Shown piece by piece: positions 25,853 through 33,567 of a stretch of 64,000 nucleotides of DNA (positions are counted from its first letter, which is position 1; every line of letters begins with the position of its first letter). The notes below the pieces were generated by a model. The model was not told the DNA's origin, made no database searches, and saw only the letters and a program-made list of their open reading frames with translations. The position numbers and the translations under genes were made by a program. Origin of the DNA: Microbacterium immunditiarum (GTDB lineage: Bacteria > Actinomycetota > Actinomycetes > Actinomycetales > Microbacteriaceae); the NCBI RefSeq assembly GCF_013409785.1, contig NZ_JACCBV010000001.1:1-64000 (forward strand), written 5' to 3'.

Positions 25853-27196
25853 GATCGTCGCAACACCGATTGAACTCAGCAGTTCTAGCAAGACGCTCGG
25901 CTGGAGTATTCCAGCCGAGCGTCTTGCGTGGGCGGCCGTTGAGTGTTGGGCGACGTGCTCGAGATCTTCCGGCCCGTAGACCGACAGGTCCCTGCCCTTC
26001 CGGAAGTACGCGCAGCAGCCCATTGGTGTTCTCGTTCGACCCGCGCTGCCAGGGTGATGTCTGGTCGCAGAAGTAGACCGGGACGCCGGTCGCGATCTTG
26101 AAGGCTTTGTGCTCAGCCATCTCCGCGCCCTGATCCTAGGTCAACGACCCGCACAAATGCCCGGGCAGCGTCCCGATCATCGTCTGCAGAACATCAGGGA
26201 CGTCGAGGACGGAGTGGTCACCGGGGAGGTGTCCGAGCATCACGTATCGGGTGGAGCGCTCGCCGAGCGTGATGATCCCGGTCTGCTTCTTCTCCCCGGT
26301 GATCAGATCAGATCACCTCCCCGGTGCCCGGGAACGGTGCGGTCCTCAATCTCCGCGGCCGATCGCTGATCATGATCGGATCAACAAACTGCTCGTGCGA
26401 TGCTCCGGAGAATTGTGCGGGACGCGGCGAGCCCGACCCGTCCGCAACGCCTGGACAACCTCCCGCCGGAGCCCACCGCGGGCCTGGAAATCGAGGGCCT
26501 GACAGATCGTCTCCGGGCTCACTCTCACGCCATCATCATCTGGATGGTCTTCGCAGATCCGGCTGCGGATCTGCTTCGCGACAGCCCGTCCACCACGTAA
26601 TCCCGCAACGCTCCCGGCTGGGCAAGCTTCGGGCGTGCCCCTGCCGCTGCGGAGGCGCGATGCGCGGCATGCGGCAGATAACGACCATCGATCACGTGCG
26701 CGTCCAACTCGCGCATGATCGTCGGCGCCGGCCGACTCATTTCCCGCCCGATCGCCCGCCCGATGCAGGTCGGCAATCTTCTCCCTGTCAACCACGACAA
26801 CAATCGAGTGCTGATCTTCTCCGGGGCGTGAGACGGGGCGATGGTCATGGTCTCCATCGTGGTGCGGCCGGTCGTGTAATCGACACGTCGCCCGTCCGGA
26901 TAGACCCGCGGATTCCGCGAGTGCCTGACCCCGCGATCCAAGTCCCGCCCGTCCGCTCATGGGTCCGACCCGAGCCGCGGCCTCCCGCTGCGAGAACCTT
27001 CGGTCCCCGACCGCGCAAACTCCTACCCAGGATCCGGCCGCGCCGGGCACATGCCATCGAAACGGAACCCCGACGCCGTCGCCCAACCCCCAGCCGTGTG
27101 CCGGTTGATCCCCAGCTCGCGCGCAGCAAGCGTGACACTACCCACCGACTCCGACAACGTCAGAAACTGCGCCCGACGCACCCTCTCCTCCGAAAA
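25853..27196 (-). pseudogene. IS30-family transposase, multiple frameshifts
   Basis: Reading the minus strand from 27196: SFSEERVRRAQFLTLSESVG and LAARELGINRHTAGGW form the N-terminal HTH. REMSRPAPTIMRELDAHVID and RYLPHAAHRASAAAGARP (26750-26640) follow, then DGVRVSPETICQALDFQARG (about 26520). The C-terminal catalytic end has FCDQTSPWQRGSNENTNGLL (about 26050) and LNGRPRKTLGWNTPAERLA (about 25930). These lie in at least three frames with stops between them, so the gene is dead. Confidence 0.8.
25889..25926. repeat. Perfect 17-bp inverted repeat inside the IS30 transposase relic
   Basis: CAAGACGCTCGGCTGGA (25889-25905) and its exact complement (25910-25926) flank a 4-base loop. The arms encode KTLGW and PAERL of the transposase C-terminus, a conserved protein motif whose codons are complementary. 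In RNA this would be a very stable stem acting on transcripts from either side. Confidence 0.75.
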
Positions 27197-27328
27197 CGAC
27201 ACGGTGGTCGCAACCCCCGAAACTCGGGGCGTTGCGACCAGCGTTAGAACCCCAGGATCGACCGGGGCGCTTGTGCGTCGCGGGTGCGGGCGCCGGGGCG
27301 CGCCGGGGACGCGCGAAGGCTGCGCGGC

Positions 27329-28060
27329 TCAGCCCTGCTCGGCGAGCGTCGCGACCCAGCCGATGAGGTGGGAGAGGAGCGGCTCGGCGTTCTCCATGTC
27401 GAGCCGGCGCGGGTCTGCGCCGAACACGCCGTGCAGCGGGTGGTCGGCGCGGTGCCGGTCCTGGCCGTAGGGGTCCTCGCCAGCGGGAGCCGGGTGCGCC
27501 GCGGGATCGGGTAGGGCGTCGACATGCACCAGCTCGGGCGAGAGAGCGTGCAGCAGCAGCGACTCGAAGCGTCCGGCGTGGTCCGGGGCGACCGGCGGCG
27601 TGGACGCCTGACCGAGGGTCCGGGCGACGGCGCGCAGCGGGGCATCCGTCGCGTTCCAGAGCTCGGCCACCCGCTCGACCAGCTCGCGCTGCTCCTCGGC
27701 GAAGTGGCCGCTCAGGATGACGGCGCGCCGCACGCCCAGCTCGGAGAGCCGGGCGAGGCTCTCGCCGAGGAGCGCTTCGATCGCCTGCGGGGTGTCGCTC
27801 ATGATCGTCCAGGGGTAACGCAAGTGCTCGCCGCCGACCGCCTGGTAATACGCGGGGAGCACGACGCCGCCATGTCGCTCGGCGGCCCGCAGGCAGATGC
27901 CGTAGGCGGTGAGCGCGTCGAGGCCGATCGGCAGGTGCGGGCCGTGGAACTCGAGTGAGCCGAGCGGCAGGTAGGCGACCGAGGCGCGCGCCAGGCGCGC
28001 CTCGATCTGCTCGGGGCTCAGCCGCTCGATCGCGGGGGAAACGGCGCTGGCGGTGCTCAT
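27329..28060 (-). CDS. Creatininase-family protein
   Basis: Amidohydrolase-like protein of 243 aa. Family metal-site motifs are visible: LPLGSLEFHGPHLPIGLDAL (Glu, His and Asp ligands, about 39-58), YPWTIMSDT (about 99) and RAVILSGHFAEEQRELVE (His near 129). Then PVAPDHAGRFESLLLHALSP has the Asp/His/Glu cluster seen in creatininases (DHAGxxET-like). ATG 28060 overlaps the stop of the aldo/keto reductase (ATGA), so the two are coupled. Members of this family act on cyclic amides or lactone-like substrates; the substrate here is unknown. Confidence 0.85.
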   Translation of the reverse strand: MSTASAVSPAIERLSPEQIEARLARASVAYLPLGSLEFHGPHLPIGLDALTAYGICLRAAERHGGVVLPAYYQAVGGEHLRYPWTIMSDTPQAIEALLGESLARLSELGVRRAVILSGHFAEEQRELVERVAELWNATDAPLRAVARTLGQASTPPVAPDHAGRFESLLLHALSPELVHVDALPDPAAHPAPAGEDPYGQDRHRADHPLHGVFGADPRRLDMENAEPLLSHLIGWVATLAEQG

Positions 28061-29037
28061 ACGTAGAAGTTCCTCTCCCACCCGAAACCGGCGAGCTGCT
28101 CGCGCAGCCCCTCGGCGAGACCGAGCCCGTCGGCGAAGGACAGATTGCGAGCGATGCGCCGCTGCGAAGTCATGCCGACGATCGCGGTCGAGACCTCGCG
28201 GCGGTCGAGCACGAACCGCACGGCGGCCTCGTCGAGGCCGTCGTAGTACGGCGCCGTAACGGTCTTGATCGCCTCGACCCGTTCGAGGGTCTCGGCGAAT
28301 CGCTCGCCGCGGAACATGGTCTTCAGCACCGAGTCATCCGCCCACTGCGCGTAGCTGTCCGGCGTCCAGGCGCCGCTCAGCGAGCCGGAGTCGAGCGCGA
28401 CGCGCACGATAATCGCGGTGCCGGACGCGGCCGCCGCCGGCAGCAGCGCCTGCTCGGGCCGCTGCTCGAAGAGGTTGTAGATGACCTGGATCGAGTCGAC
28501 GAGCCCCGACTCGGCGAGGGCGACGCCCTCGTCCGCGCGGTAGTCGCGCAGCGAGACGCCGATGCGGTCGATCTTGCCTTCGGCGCGTAGCTCGTGAAGG
28601 GTCTCCAGCCAGCCGAGCTCCTGCATGCCACGCGGCATCCAGCAGTGCAGCTGGTAGAGGTCTATGCGCTCGACGCCAAGGCGGTGCAGGGACTGCTCGG
28701 TCTGGGCGCGAAGGTACTCGGGACGGTAGGCGGCGGCGATGTCCGGGTCGTCGACCGAGGGGTTCGGCCACTCGGGCGGCTGCACCTTCGTGGCGACGTA
28801 GACGCGCTCGCCGCCCCACTCGCGCAGCGAGCGGCCGACCACCTCCTCGCTATGGCCGGAGCCGTACATCTCTGCGGTGTCGACGAAGTTGATACCACGC
28901 TCGTAGGCGTCGAGCAGGGCGCGGACGGAGGCGTCGTCGTCGACGGGCCCCCACTGCCCGCCGAGTTGCCAGGCACCGAACGACACCTCGCTGATCTCCC
29001 ACCCTGTGCGACCGAACGGTCGGCGATGAACGGTCAT
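28057..29037 (-). CDS. Aldo/keto reductase
   Basis: NADP(H)-dependent oxidoreductase of 326 aa. The catalytic tetrad can be placed: Asp and Tyr in NFVDTAEMYGSG (about 50-61), Lys in VYVATKVQPP (about 82) and His in LYQLHCWMP (about 128). IGVSLRDYRADE and QVIYNLFEQRPE are family landmarks. The family includes sugar and L-fucose/galactose dehydrogenases, so oxidation or reduction of a rhamnose-derived sugar is plausible from context. First gene of a two-gene unit with the creatininase-like gene. A copy of the 16-base repeated motif lies 122 bases upstream. Confidence 0.9.
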   Translation of the reverse strand: MTVHRRPFGRTGWEISEVSFGAWQLGGQWGPVDDDASVRALLDAYERGINFVDTAEMYGSGHSEEVVGRSLREWGGERVYVATKVQPPEWPNPSVDDPDIAAAYRPEYLRAQTEQSLHRLGVERIDLYQLHCWMPRGMQELGWLETLHELRAEGKIDRIGVSLRDYRADEGVALAESGLVDSIQVIYNLFEQRPEQALLPAAAASGTAIIVRVALDSGSLSGAWTPDSYAQWADDSVLKTMFRGERFAETLERVEAIKTVTAPYYDGLDEAAVRFVLDRREVSTAIVGMTSQRRIARNLSFADGLGLAEGLREQLAGFGWERNFYV

Positions 29038-29159
29038 GTGCTGGTGCGCTCCTTCACGCTCGGGGACGCGCGCACTGCGCGCGGCGACGCACGCAAGTGC
29101 GCGCGACGCTCTCGAATCTACGAAGCCCGGATGCCCGGCGGAGGGCGCCGGAACGCGGA

Positions 29160-29175
29160 AACATGGATTGGACGA
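29160..29175 (-). promoter_or_regulatory. Copy C of a 16-base repeated motif (candidate AraC-type site)
   Basis: AACATGGATTGGACGA on the plus strand, matching 15 of 16 bases of the copies at 32794 and 37595. In the direction of the aldo/keto reductase gene it reads TCGTCCAATCCATGTT. Same orientation relative to the downstream gene as the other two copies. Confidence 0.45.
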
Positions 29176-29193
29176 GCAGGGCCCGCCGCAGGA

Positions 29194-30081
29194 TCACGGC
29201 CGTACGGTGTCGCGGGCGAACTGGGTGGGCGCGACCCCGTACGCCCGCCGGAACGCACGCGAGAAGTAGAGCGGGTCGGGGTAACCGACGAGCTGCGCCA
29301 CTTCGCTCACCCTCATGCCGGTGGTGCGCAGAAGGCTGCCGGCCTCGCGCATGCGGACGTGTCGGATCCACGCCTGCATGGACTCACCGGTGTGTCGGGT
29401 GAACAACCGCTGCGCGGTCGTCTCGCTGCACCTGGCGGCCTCGGCGACCCGGGCGACGGTCAGCGGCTCGGCGATGTGATGGCGGATGAACGTCATCATG
29501 AGCTCGAGCGAGCCGGGCACCGCGGTCTGCTGCGAGTGGCTGTCGGCCCAGGCGGCGTTCTCGAACAGGATGAGCCGGCCGAGCGCCCGGAAGTACTCTT
29601 CATCGAAGGCGCCCTCGCCGAGCCGCTCGATCGCGATGGTGCCGAACTCGGTGATGCGTCGGGCCGCGGCGTTCCGCATGGTCGACAGCCCTGGGCGGAA
29701 CGCCGCGGCGTCGCCATGCCTCGCCGGGTCGTCGAGCAGCGGGTCGCCCGGGAGATGGGCGACCCGCGGGATGACGGGCGCCGAACGGTCGTAGCGGGGC
29801 ACGACGTGCAGGGTGCCAATATGGAACGGCCCGCGCCGATTGGCCTGGTACTCGACGTGATGGTGCCACGGCAGCCGCACGACGTGCTGCCCTTCGACCG
29901 TCCAGCTCTGCCCGCCGGCGCGGATCTCACCGCCGCCGCTCACGATCCAGATGAACGAGACGCTCAGCACGTGCGGGTTCACGATCTGCTCGCCCGAGGT
30001 GAAGCGGTACCAGTTCGCCCCGACGACCACGGGGTCGTCGTCGGGGTGCAACAGCGTCACATCGACCATGGTAGGTCGCAC
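29194..30081 (-). CDS. AraC-family transcriptional regulator
   Basis: A 295-aa regulator. The N-terminal cupin-like effector domain (about 1-150) contains VSFIWIVSGGGEIR and VVRLPWHHHVEYQ. The C-terminal double HTH (about 195-290) has the family pattern LTVARVAEAARCSETTAQRL and MRVSEVAQLVGYPDPLYFSR. GTG 30081 lies just after the P450 stop at 30087; ATG 30069 is an alternative four codons in. It is the last gene of the ferredoxin-reductase-P450-regulator run, so it is probably co-expressed with its targets and may bind the 16-base motif (inference). Confidence 0.9.
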   Translation of the reverse strand: MRPTMVDVTLLHPDDDPVVVGANWYRFTSGEQIVNPHVLSVSFIWIVSGGGEIRAGGQSWTVEGQHVVRLPWHHHVEYQANRRGPFHIGTLHVVPRYDRSAPVIPRVAHLPGDPLLDDPARHGDAAAFRPGLSTMRNAAARRITEFGTIAIERLGEGAFDEEYFRALGRLILFENAAWADSHSQQTAVPGSLELMMTFIRHHIAEPLTVARVAEAARCSETTAQRLFTRHTGESMQAWIRHVRMREAGSLLRTTGMRVSEVAQLVGYPDPLYFSRAFRRAYGVAPTQFARDTVRP

Positions 30082-30086
30082 GAGCG

Positions 30087-31331
30087 TCAGGCGGCGGCCC
30101 CCAGTCGAACCGTCACGGTGCCCGCCTCGTATACGGCGACGGGGTGCGCGAAGGGCTGTGGGGTGAGCTGCTCAGCGTCGACGAGCGCGAGCTCGGGGAA
30201 CGACTCGAGCAGGGCGGTGATCGCCTCGCGGATCTCGACCCGGGCGATCTGCTGGCCGATGCATCCGTGGATTCCGTAGCCGAAGCCGAGGTGGCCGAAC
30301 GCATCGCGGGTGACATCGAACTCCTCGGAGCGCGCGCCCCAGTGGCCGGGGTCGCGGTTCGCCGCGACCGGCGAGACCGACACCGAGGTGCCGGCCGGGA
30401 TGCGCGTGCCCTCGACCTCGACATCTTCGAGTGCGGTGCGGGCGAAGAGCGTCACGAACATGGCGCCGACGCGCATGAACTCCTCGACGGCGGGGCGGAT
30501 CTGCGCGGGGTCGGCACGGAGGATCGCGAGCTGCTCGGGGTTCGTCAGCAACGCGACGGAGGCGGTCGCGATGAGGTAGGCGACGGAGTCGCGGCCGGCC
30601 CCCATGAGGAGGCGCAGCAGCGCCTCGATCTCGACGCGATCGAGCTCGGGGTCCTGCAGCAGGTCGGTGATGACATCCTCGCCAGGGGAGTCCCGGCGCT
30701 CCTCGAGGAGGGCGCGGATGAAGTCGTACTTCTGCTGCGCCGTCGACTCCTCGACGAAGAGTGAGACGAAGCGTTCGTAGTGGTGCTCGGGGATGCCGAT
30801 GATGTGGCAGTGCGTGCGCGCCGAGATCGGCATGGCGTAGTCGTGCCGGAGGTCGACGACCGAGCCACGCTCGCGGAGCGCCGTGATCTGCTCGGCGACC
30901 ATGGCGCGGATCCACGGCTCGCGGGCGCGCGCCTGGCGCACCGAGAAGCGGGCTGTGACCGCGCGGCGGAGCTTCGCGTGCTCCTGGCCGTCGAGGTTCA
31001 GGAGGTTCAGCTCGTCGGACGCCTGCCCCGAGGCATCCAACTCGCCCGGCGCCTCGAGCGGCACGGCGGCGCTTTCGGCCTTGCCCTCTTCACCGTGCGC
31101 AGGTGGACCGACCGGCATCCGCGAAGGGCGCATGCTGAAGCGCGGATCCTGCAGCACGGCGACGGCCGCCTCGTAGCGGGTGGCGACGAGACCCTCGTGG
31201 CCGTCCTGGAAGTCGAGCGGCACGAAAGCGCCCTCCTCGCGCCAGGCGGCGAGCTGCGGGGACGGCGTGAGTGGTGTGCCATCGCCGGGGAGCGAGCGGG
31301 AGTGGAACGGGCATTCGGCGGGGATCGTCAT
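30087..31331 (-). CDS. Cytochrome P450
   Basis: Soluble bacterial P450 of 414 aa. The haem-binding loop is FGYGIHGCIGQQIARVEI with the axial Cys. The ExxR pair is in EEFMRVGAM, and the I-helix oxygen-activating segment is LMGAGRDSVAYLIA. The unit supplies its own redox partners: ferredoxin reductase ends 15 bases upstream and ferredoxin precedes that. Substrate unknown. The setting among rhamnose genes suggests a rhamnosylated natural product aglycone or an O-methyl sugar (inference). Confidence 0.93.
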   Translation of the reverse strand: MTIPAECPFHSRSLPGDGTPLTPSPQLAAWREEGAFVPLDFQDGHEGLVATRYEAAVAVLQDPRFSMRPSRMPVGPPAHGEEGKAESAAVPLEAPGELDASGQASDELNLLNLDGQEHAKLRRAVTARFSVRQARAREPWIRAMVAEQITALRERGSVVDLRHDYAMPISARTHCHIIGIPEHHYERFVSLFVEESTAQQKYDFIRALLEERRDSPGEDVITDLLQDPELDRVEIEALLRLLMGAGRDSVAYLIATASVALLTNPEQLAILRADPAQIRPAVEEFMRVGAMFVTLFARTALEDVEVEGTRIPAGTSVSVSPVAANRDPGHWGARSEEFDVTRDAFGHLGFGYGIHGCIGQQIARVEIREAITALLESFPELALVDAEQLTPQPFAHPVAVYEAGTVTVRLGAAA

Positions 31332-31345
31332 CGATCTGGTCTCTT

Positions 31346-32524
31346 TCAGGCGTGGAGGACGAGGGGACGGGTGGTGACGACGGCCGCGCGGGCCGTGCGG
31401 AAGTCGCGGGGCGGAGCGTTCCAGCCGACGATGCCGCGCAGTTCGCCGGCGAGATCGTGGCTGCTGTAGACGGTGCCGGTCGAGTCAGAGGTCTTCGGCA
31501 GCTCGGCGAGCGGTCGCTCGGGGTCGAACCAGCCGTAGGCGTGGATGCGGGTGCCGTGGATCTCGGACCAGAACAGTGGCACCGGCTGCGCGCGCTCGGC
31601 GCCGTGCGCGATGCGGCCGGCGACGGCGATGGCCTGCTCGATGGCGTTGCTCTGGTGTTCGACGCGGCGGTGGCAGCCTGTGATCGGGTCGAGCCACGCG
31701 GCGACGTCGCCGACGGCGGAAATGCCGGGGGCGGCCACGCCGAACGGGTCGCAGGCGATGCCGTTGGCGAGGTCGAGCGTCGAGGAGACCAGCCACTCGG
31801 TGCACGGGGTTCCGCCGATCATGGTGACGACGAGGTCAAACGCGCGCGTGGAGCCGTCGTCGAAGGTGAGTTCGGCAGCACCGGCGCCGGCGGGCCTGGC
31901 GGCAGTGACCTCGGCACGGAGCGCGAGTTCGATGCCGTGCGCCAGGTGCAACCGGGAGAGCTCCTCACTCAGCAGCGTGCCGACCCCGCCGAAGCCGAGC
32001 GCGCCCGAGCGGCCGACTAGCAGCACTTCCGAATCGCGCTTGCGCGCCGCGCTCGCGATCTCGGAGCCGAGGATGCCGGAGCCGATCACCGCCACGCGGC
32101 CGGCCGCGTCCATGCGCTCGCGCAGGCGAAGGGCGTCGTCCATGGTACGGAGCGTGGATGCCTCGGGCAGCACGGGGTGCGGCCGGGGTTGCGTGCCGGT
32201 CGCGATGACGAGCTCGTCGAACGCAAGCGGGCCGTCGGCGGTGTGGAGTATGCGGGCGTCGACGTCGAGCCCGGTCGCGCGGCGGCCGGTGAGCACGCGG
32301 ATGTCGAGCAGGTCGAGCTCGCTGGCCGTGCGGATGGCCGCCTGCTCGGGTTCCCACTCGCCCGCGAGGATTTGCTTCGACAGCGGCGGGCGGGCGTACG
32401 GCAGGCGCGTCTCGTCGCCGAGGAGGGTGATCTCGCCGGCGAAGCCCTCCTCGCGCAGGGTCTCGGCGACGGTCAGACCGCCGATCGATGCGCCGACAAT
32501 GACGACGCGCTCGGGGGTCCTCAT
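31346..32524 (-). CDS. FAD-dependent ferredoxin reductase of the P450 system
   Basis: Class I reductase of 392 aa. The FAD-binding motif is VVIVGASIGGLTVAETLRE (about 7-25), and PYARPPLSKQIL is typical of putidaredoxin-reductase-like enzymes. LVIATGTQPRPHP follows, then the NADH-binding glycine motif VAVIGSGILGSEIA (about 145) and the second FAD site GISAVGDVAAW (about 265). It transfers electrons from NAD(P)H to the adjacent ferredoxin. ATG 32524 overlaps the ferredoxin stop (ATGA). Confidence 0.93.
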   Translation of the reverse strand: MRTPERVVIVGASIGGLTVAETLREEGFAGEITLLGDETRLPYARPPLSKQILAGEWEPEQAAIRTASELDLLDIRVLTGRRATGLDVDARILHTADGPLAFDELVIATGTQPRPHPVLPEASTLRTMDDALRLRERMDAAGRVAVIGSGILGSEIASAARKRDSEVLLVGRSGALGFGGVGTLLSEELSRLHLAHGIELALRAEVTAARPAGAGAAELTFDDGSTRAFDLVVTMIGGTPCTEWLVSSTLDLANGIACDPFGVAAPGISAVGDVAAWLDPITGCHRRVEHQSNAIEQAIAVAGRIAHGAERAQPVPLFWSEIHGTRIHAYGWFDPERPLAELPKTSDSTGTVYSSHDLAGELRGIVGWNAPPRDFRTARAAVVTTRPLVLHA

Positions 32525-32715
32525 GGCTTGGCGAGCGCGATCGCGCGGGCCGGGCACAGGCGCACGGCGCGGATCGCGGCGTCGAGGTCCGGGCCCTGCG
32601 GGTCCGGCTCAAGCAGCAGAACGATGCCGTTGTCGTCCTGATCGAACACGTCGGGGGCGACGAGGGCGCACTGCCCGGCGCCGACGCAGGCGTCGGCCTG
32701 GACCAGGATGCTCAT
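32521..32715 (-). CDS. [3Fe-4S] ferredoxin of the P450 system
   Basis: Small electron carrier of 64 aa with three cluster Cys: ACVGAGQCALVAP (Cys 10 and 16) and VRLCPARAI (Cys about 53). A small residue (Gly13/Ala14 region) sits where a fourth Cys would be, as in P450-type 3Fe-4S ferredoxins. ATG 32715 has AGAGGAGTACCG upstream. It is the first gene of the ferredoxin-reductase-P450-AraC operon. One copy of the longer repeat (32759-32888) lies directly upstream. Confidence 0.93.
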   Translation of the reverse strand: MSILVQADACVGAGQCALVAPDVFDQDDNGIVLLLEPDPQGPDLDAAIRAVRLCPARAIALAKP

Positions 32716-32758
32716 CGGTACTCCTCTGTACTAGGTGCAATGGAGTCAATCCAAGCCG

Positions 32759-32888
32759 TGCAGGGCACTGAATCACATGCCTCGCGGACCCAGAACATGG
32801 ACTGGACGATCACTGGCTCCTCGGGTTGTGAGGGCAAGAGCGTGCGCAGCGTCCGTACTGCGACCAGGTGGCGCGCAACGCCGGCCAC
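32759..32888. repeat. Dispersed repeat copy A (about 130 bp)
   Basis: Roughly 80% identical by eye to 37557-37690. Shared blocks include GCCTCG-GGACCCAGAACATGG, ACTGGACGATC, GCGCAGCGTCC-like and AGGTGGCGCGCA. It contains the 16-base motif at 32794-32809. It lies 44 bases upstream of the ferredoxin gene, so it probably carries that operon's control region. Coding potential on the minus strand (QSMFWVREACDS) is short and unproven. Confidence 0.6.
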
Positions 32889-33513
32889 CGCATCGACTGA
32901 TCGTCTGGCGCGTTCGAGGAGCTCAACGATGAGGGCTCACGCGGAGCCTGCGCGAGCGACAACGTGGAGCCGCAAGACGGCGGCGTCACCGTCTGAGCCG
33001 TGGTGGCGACAGAGCCGCGAACTCCGCGCCGCACAAGATCGTGATCGCCCGATTGGCCACAGACCGCGACCCGCGCACCTACGCGGCCTGACGCACCGCC
33101 AAGCGCAAGACGAAGTAGAACATCCTCTGCTGCCTACAATGAGCGATCGCTCGCGAGATGTTCCACCGCATCACGAACCCGCGACCTGCGCCCCGCACGC
33201 AGGGGTCCCGGACTCAGCCTCACTGACGTCGCCGGCACCACCGGCTGCGCGATCAGCAAGCGCTCAGTCATCGAACGCGGCACCATCCGCAGAAGCACAC
33301 CCAGATCTCGGCTTGACAACATGTGAGCATCAAGCTCCTGGCTGACGGTCAAGAGCGAGCACGCGCGCTCTTGACCGGGCACCTCCCTGCCAGGAAGGCC
33401 TATCGGTTCGGCGGTCTGTGTCGGAGGTCGGGGTGCGCGCCCATCATCGAGCCCCCACTAGCGACACGATCACGCATGCCGGACAACGACTGCAATGGCC
33501 ACCTGGATGAGCG
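32889..33513. other. Gene-free stretch with transposase debris and a hairpin
   Basis: Plus-strand pieces such as HKIVIARLATDRDPRTYAA (33031-33090) and LCCLQ-AIAREMFHRITN (to about 33175), broken by stops, resemble the C-terminus of an IS110-type transposase. A second piece, LSLTDVAGTTGCAISKRSVI, ends at 33326. A 12-bp perfect inverted repeat, CGGTCAAGAGCG (33346-33357) with its complement at 33366-33377, follows. No intact gene. Confidence 0.45.
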
Positions 33514-33547
33514 TTGCTCGACCGGCGCGGCCGCGCCGGTCGAGCAA
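33514..33547 (-). terminator. Perfect 17-bp palindrome after the rhamnosidase gene
   Basis: TTGCTCGACCGGCGCGG joined directly to its reverse complement, starting about 20 bases beyond the stop of the minus-strand rhamnosidase gene. It is very GC-rich without a U-tract, as is common for actinobacterial terminators. Confidence 0.65.
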
Positions 33548-33567
33548 GAGCGGACTACGCGGGAGCT

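Larger units (their letters stand above)
25843..27251 (-). mobile_element. IS30-family insertion sequence, decayed
   Basis: Degenerate inverted ends are visible: GGATTCAAGGGATCGTCGCA and on (25843-25864), and GTTGCGACCAGCGTTAGAAC and on (27231-27251). They share the GG-TTC-AA and TCGCAAC blocks of IS30-like termini. The minus strand between them holds pieces of one transposase in several frames. It lies between the rhamnose importer and the creatininase/aldo-keto operon and may separate two formerly adjacent units. Confidence 0.7.
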
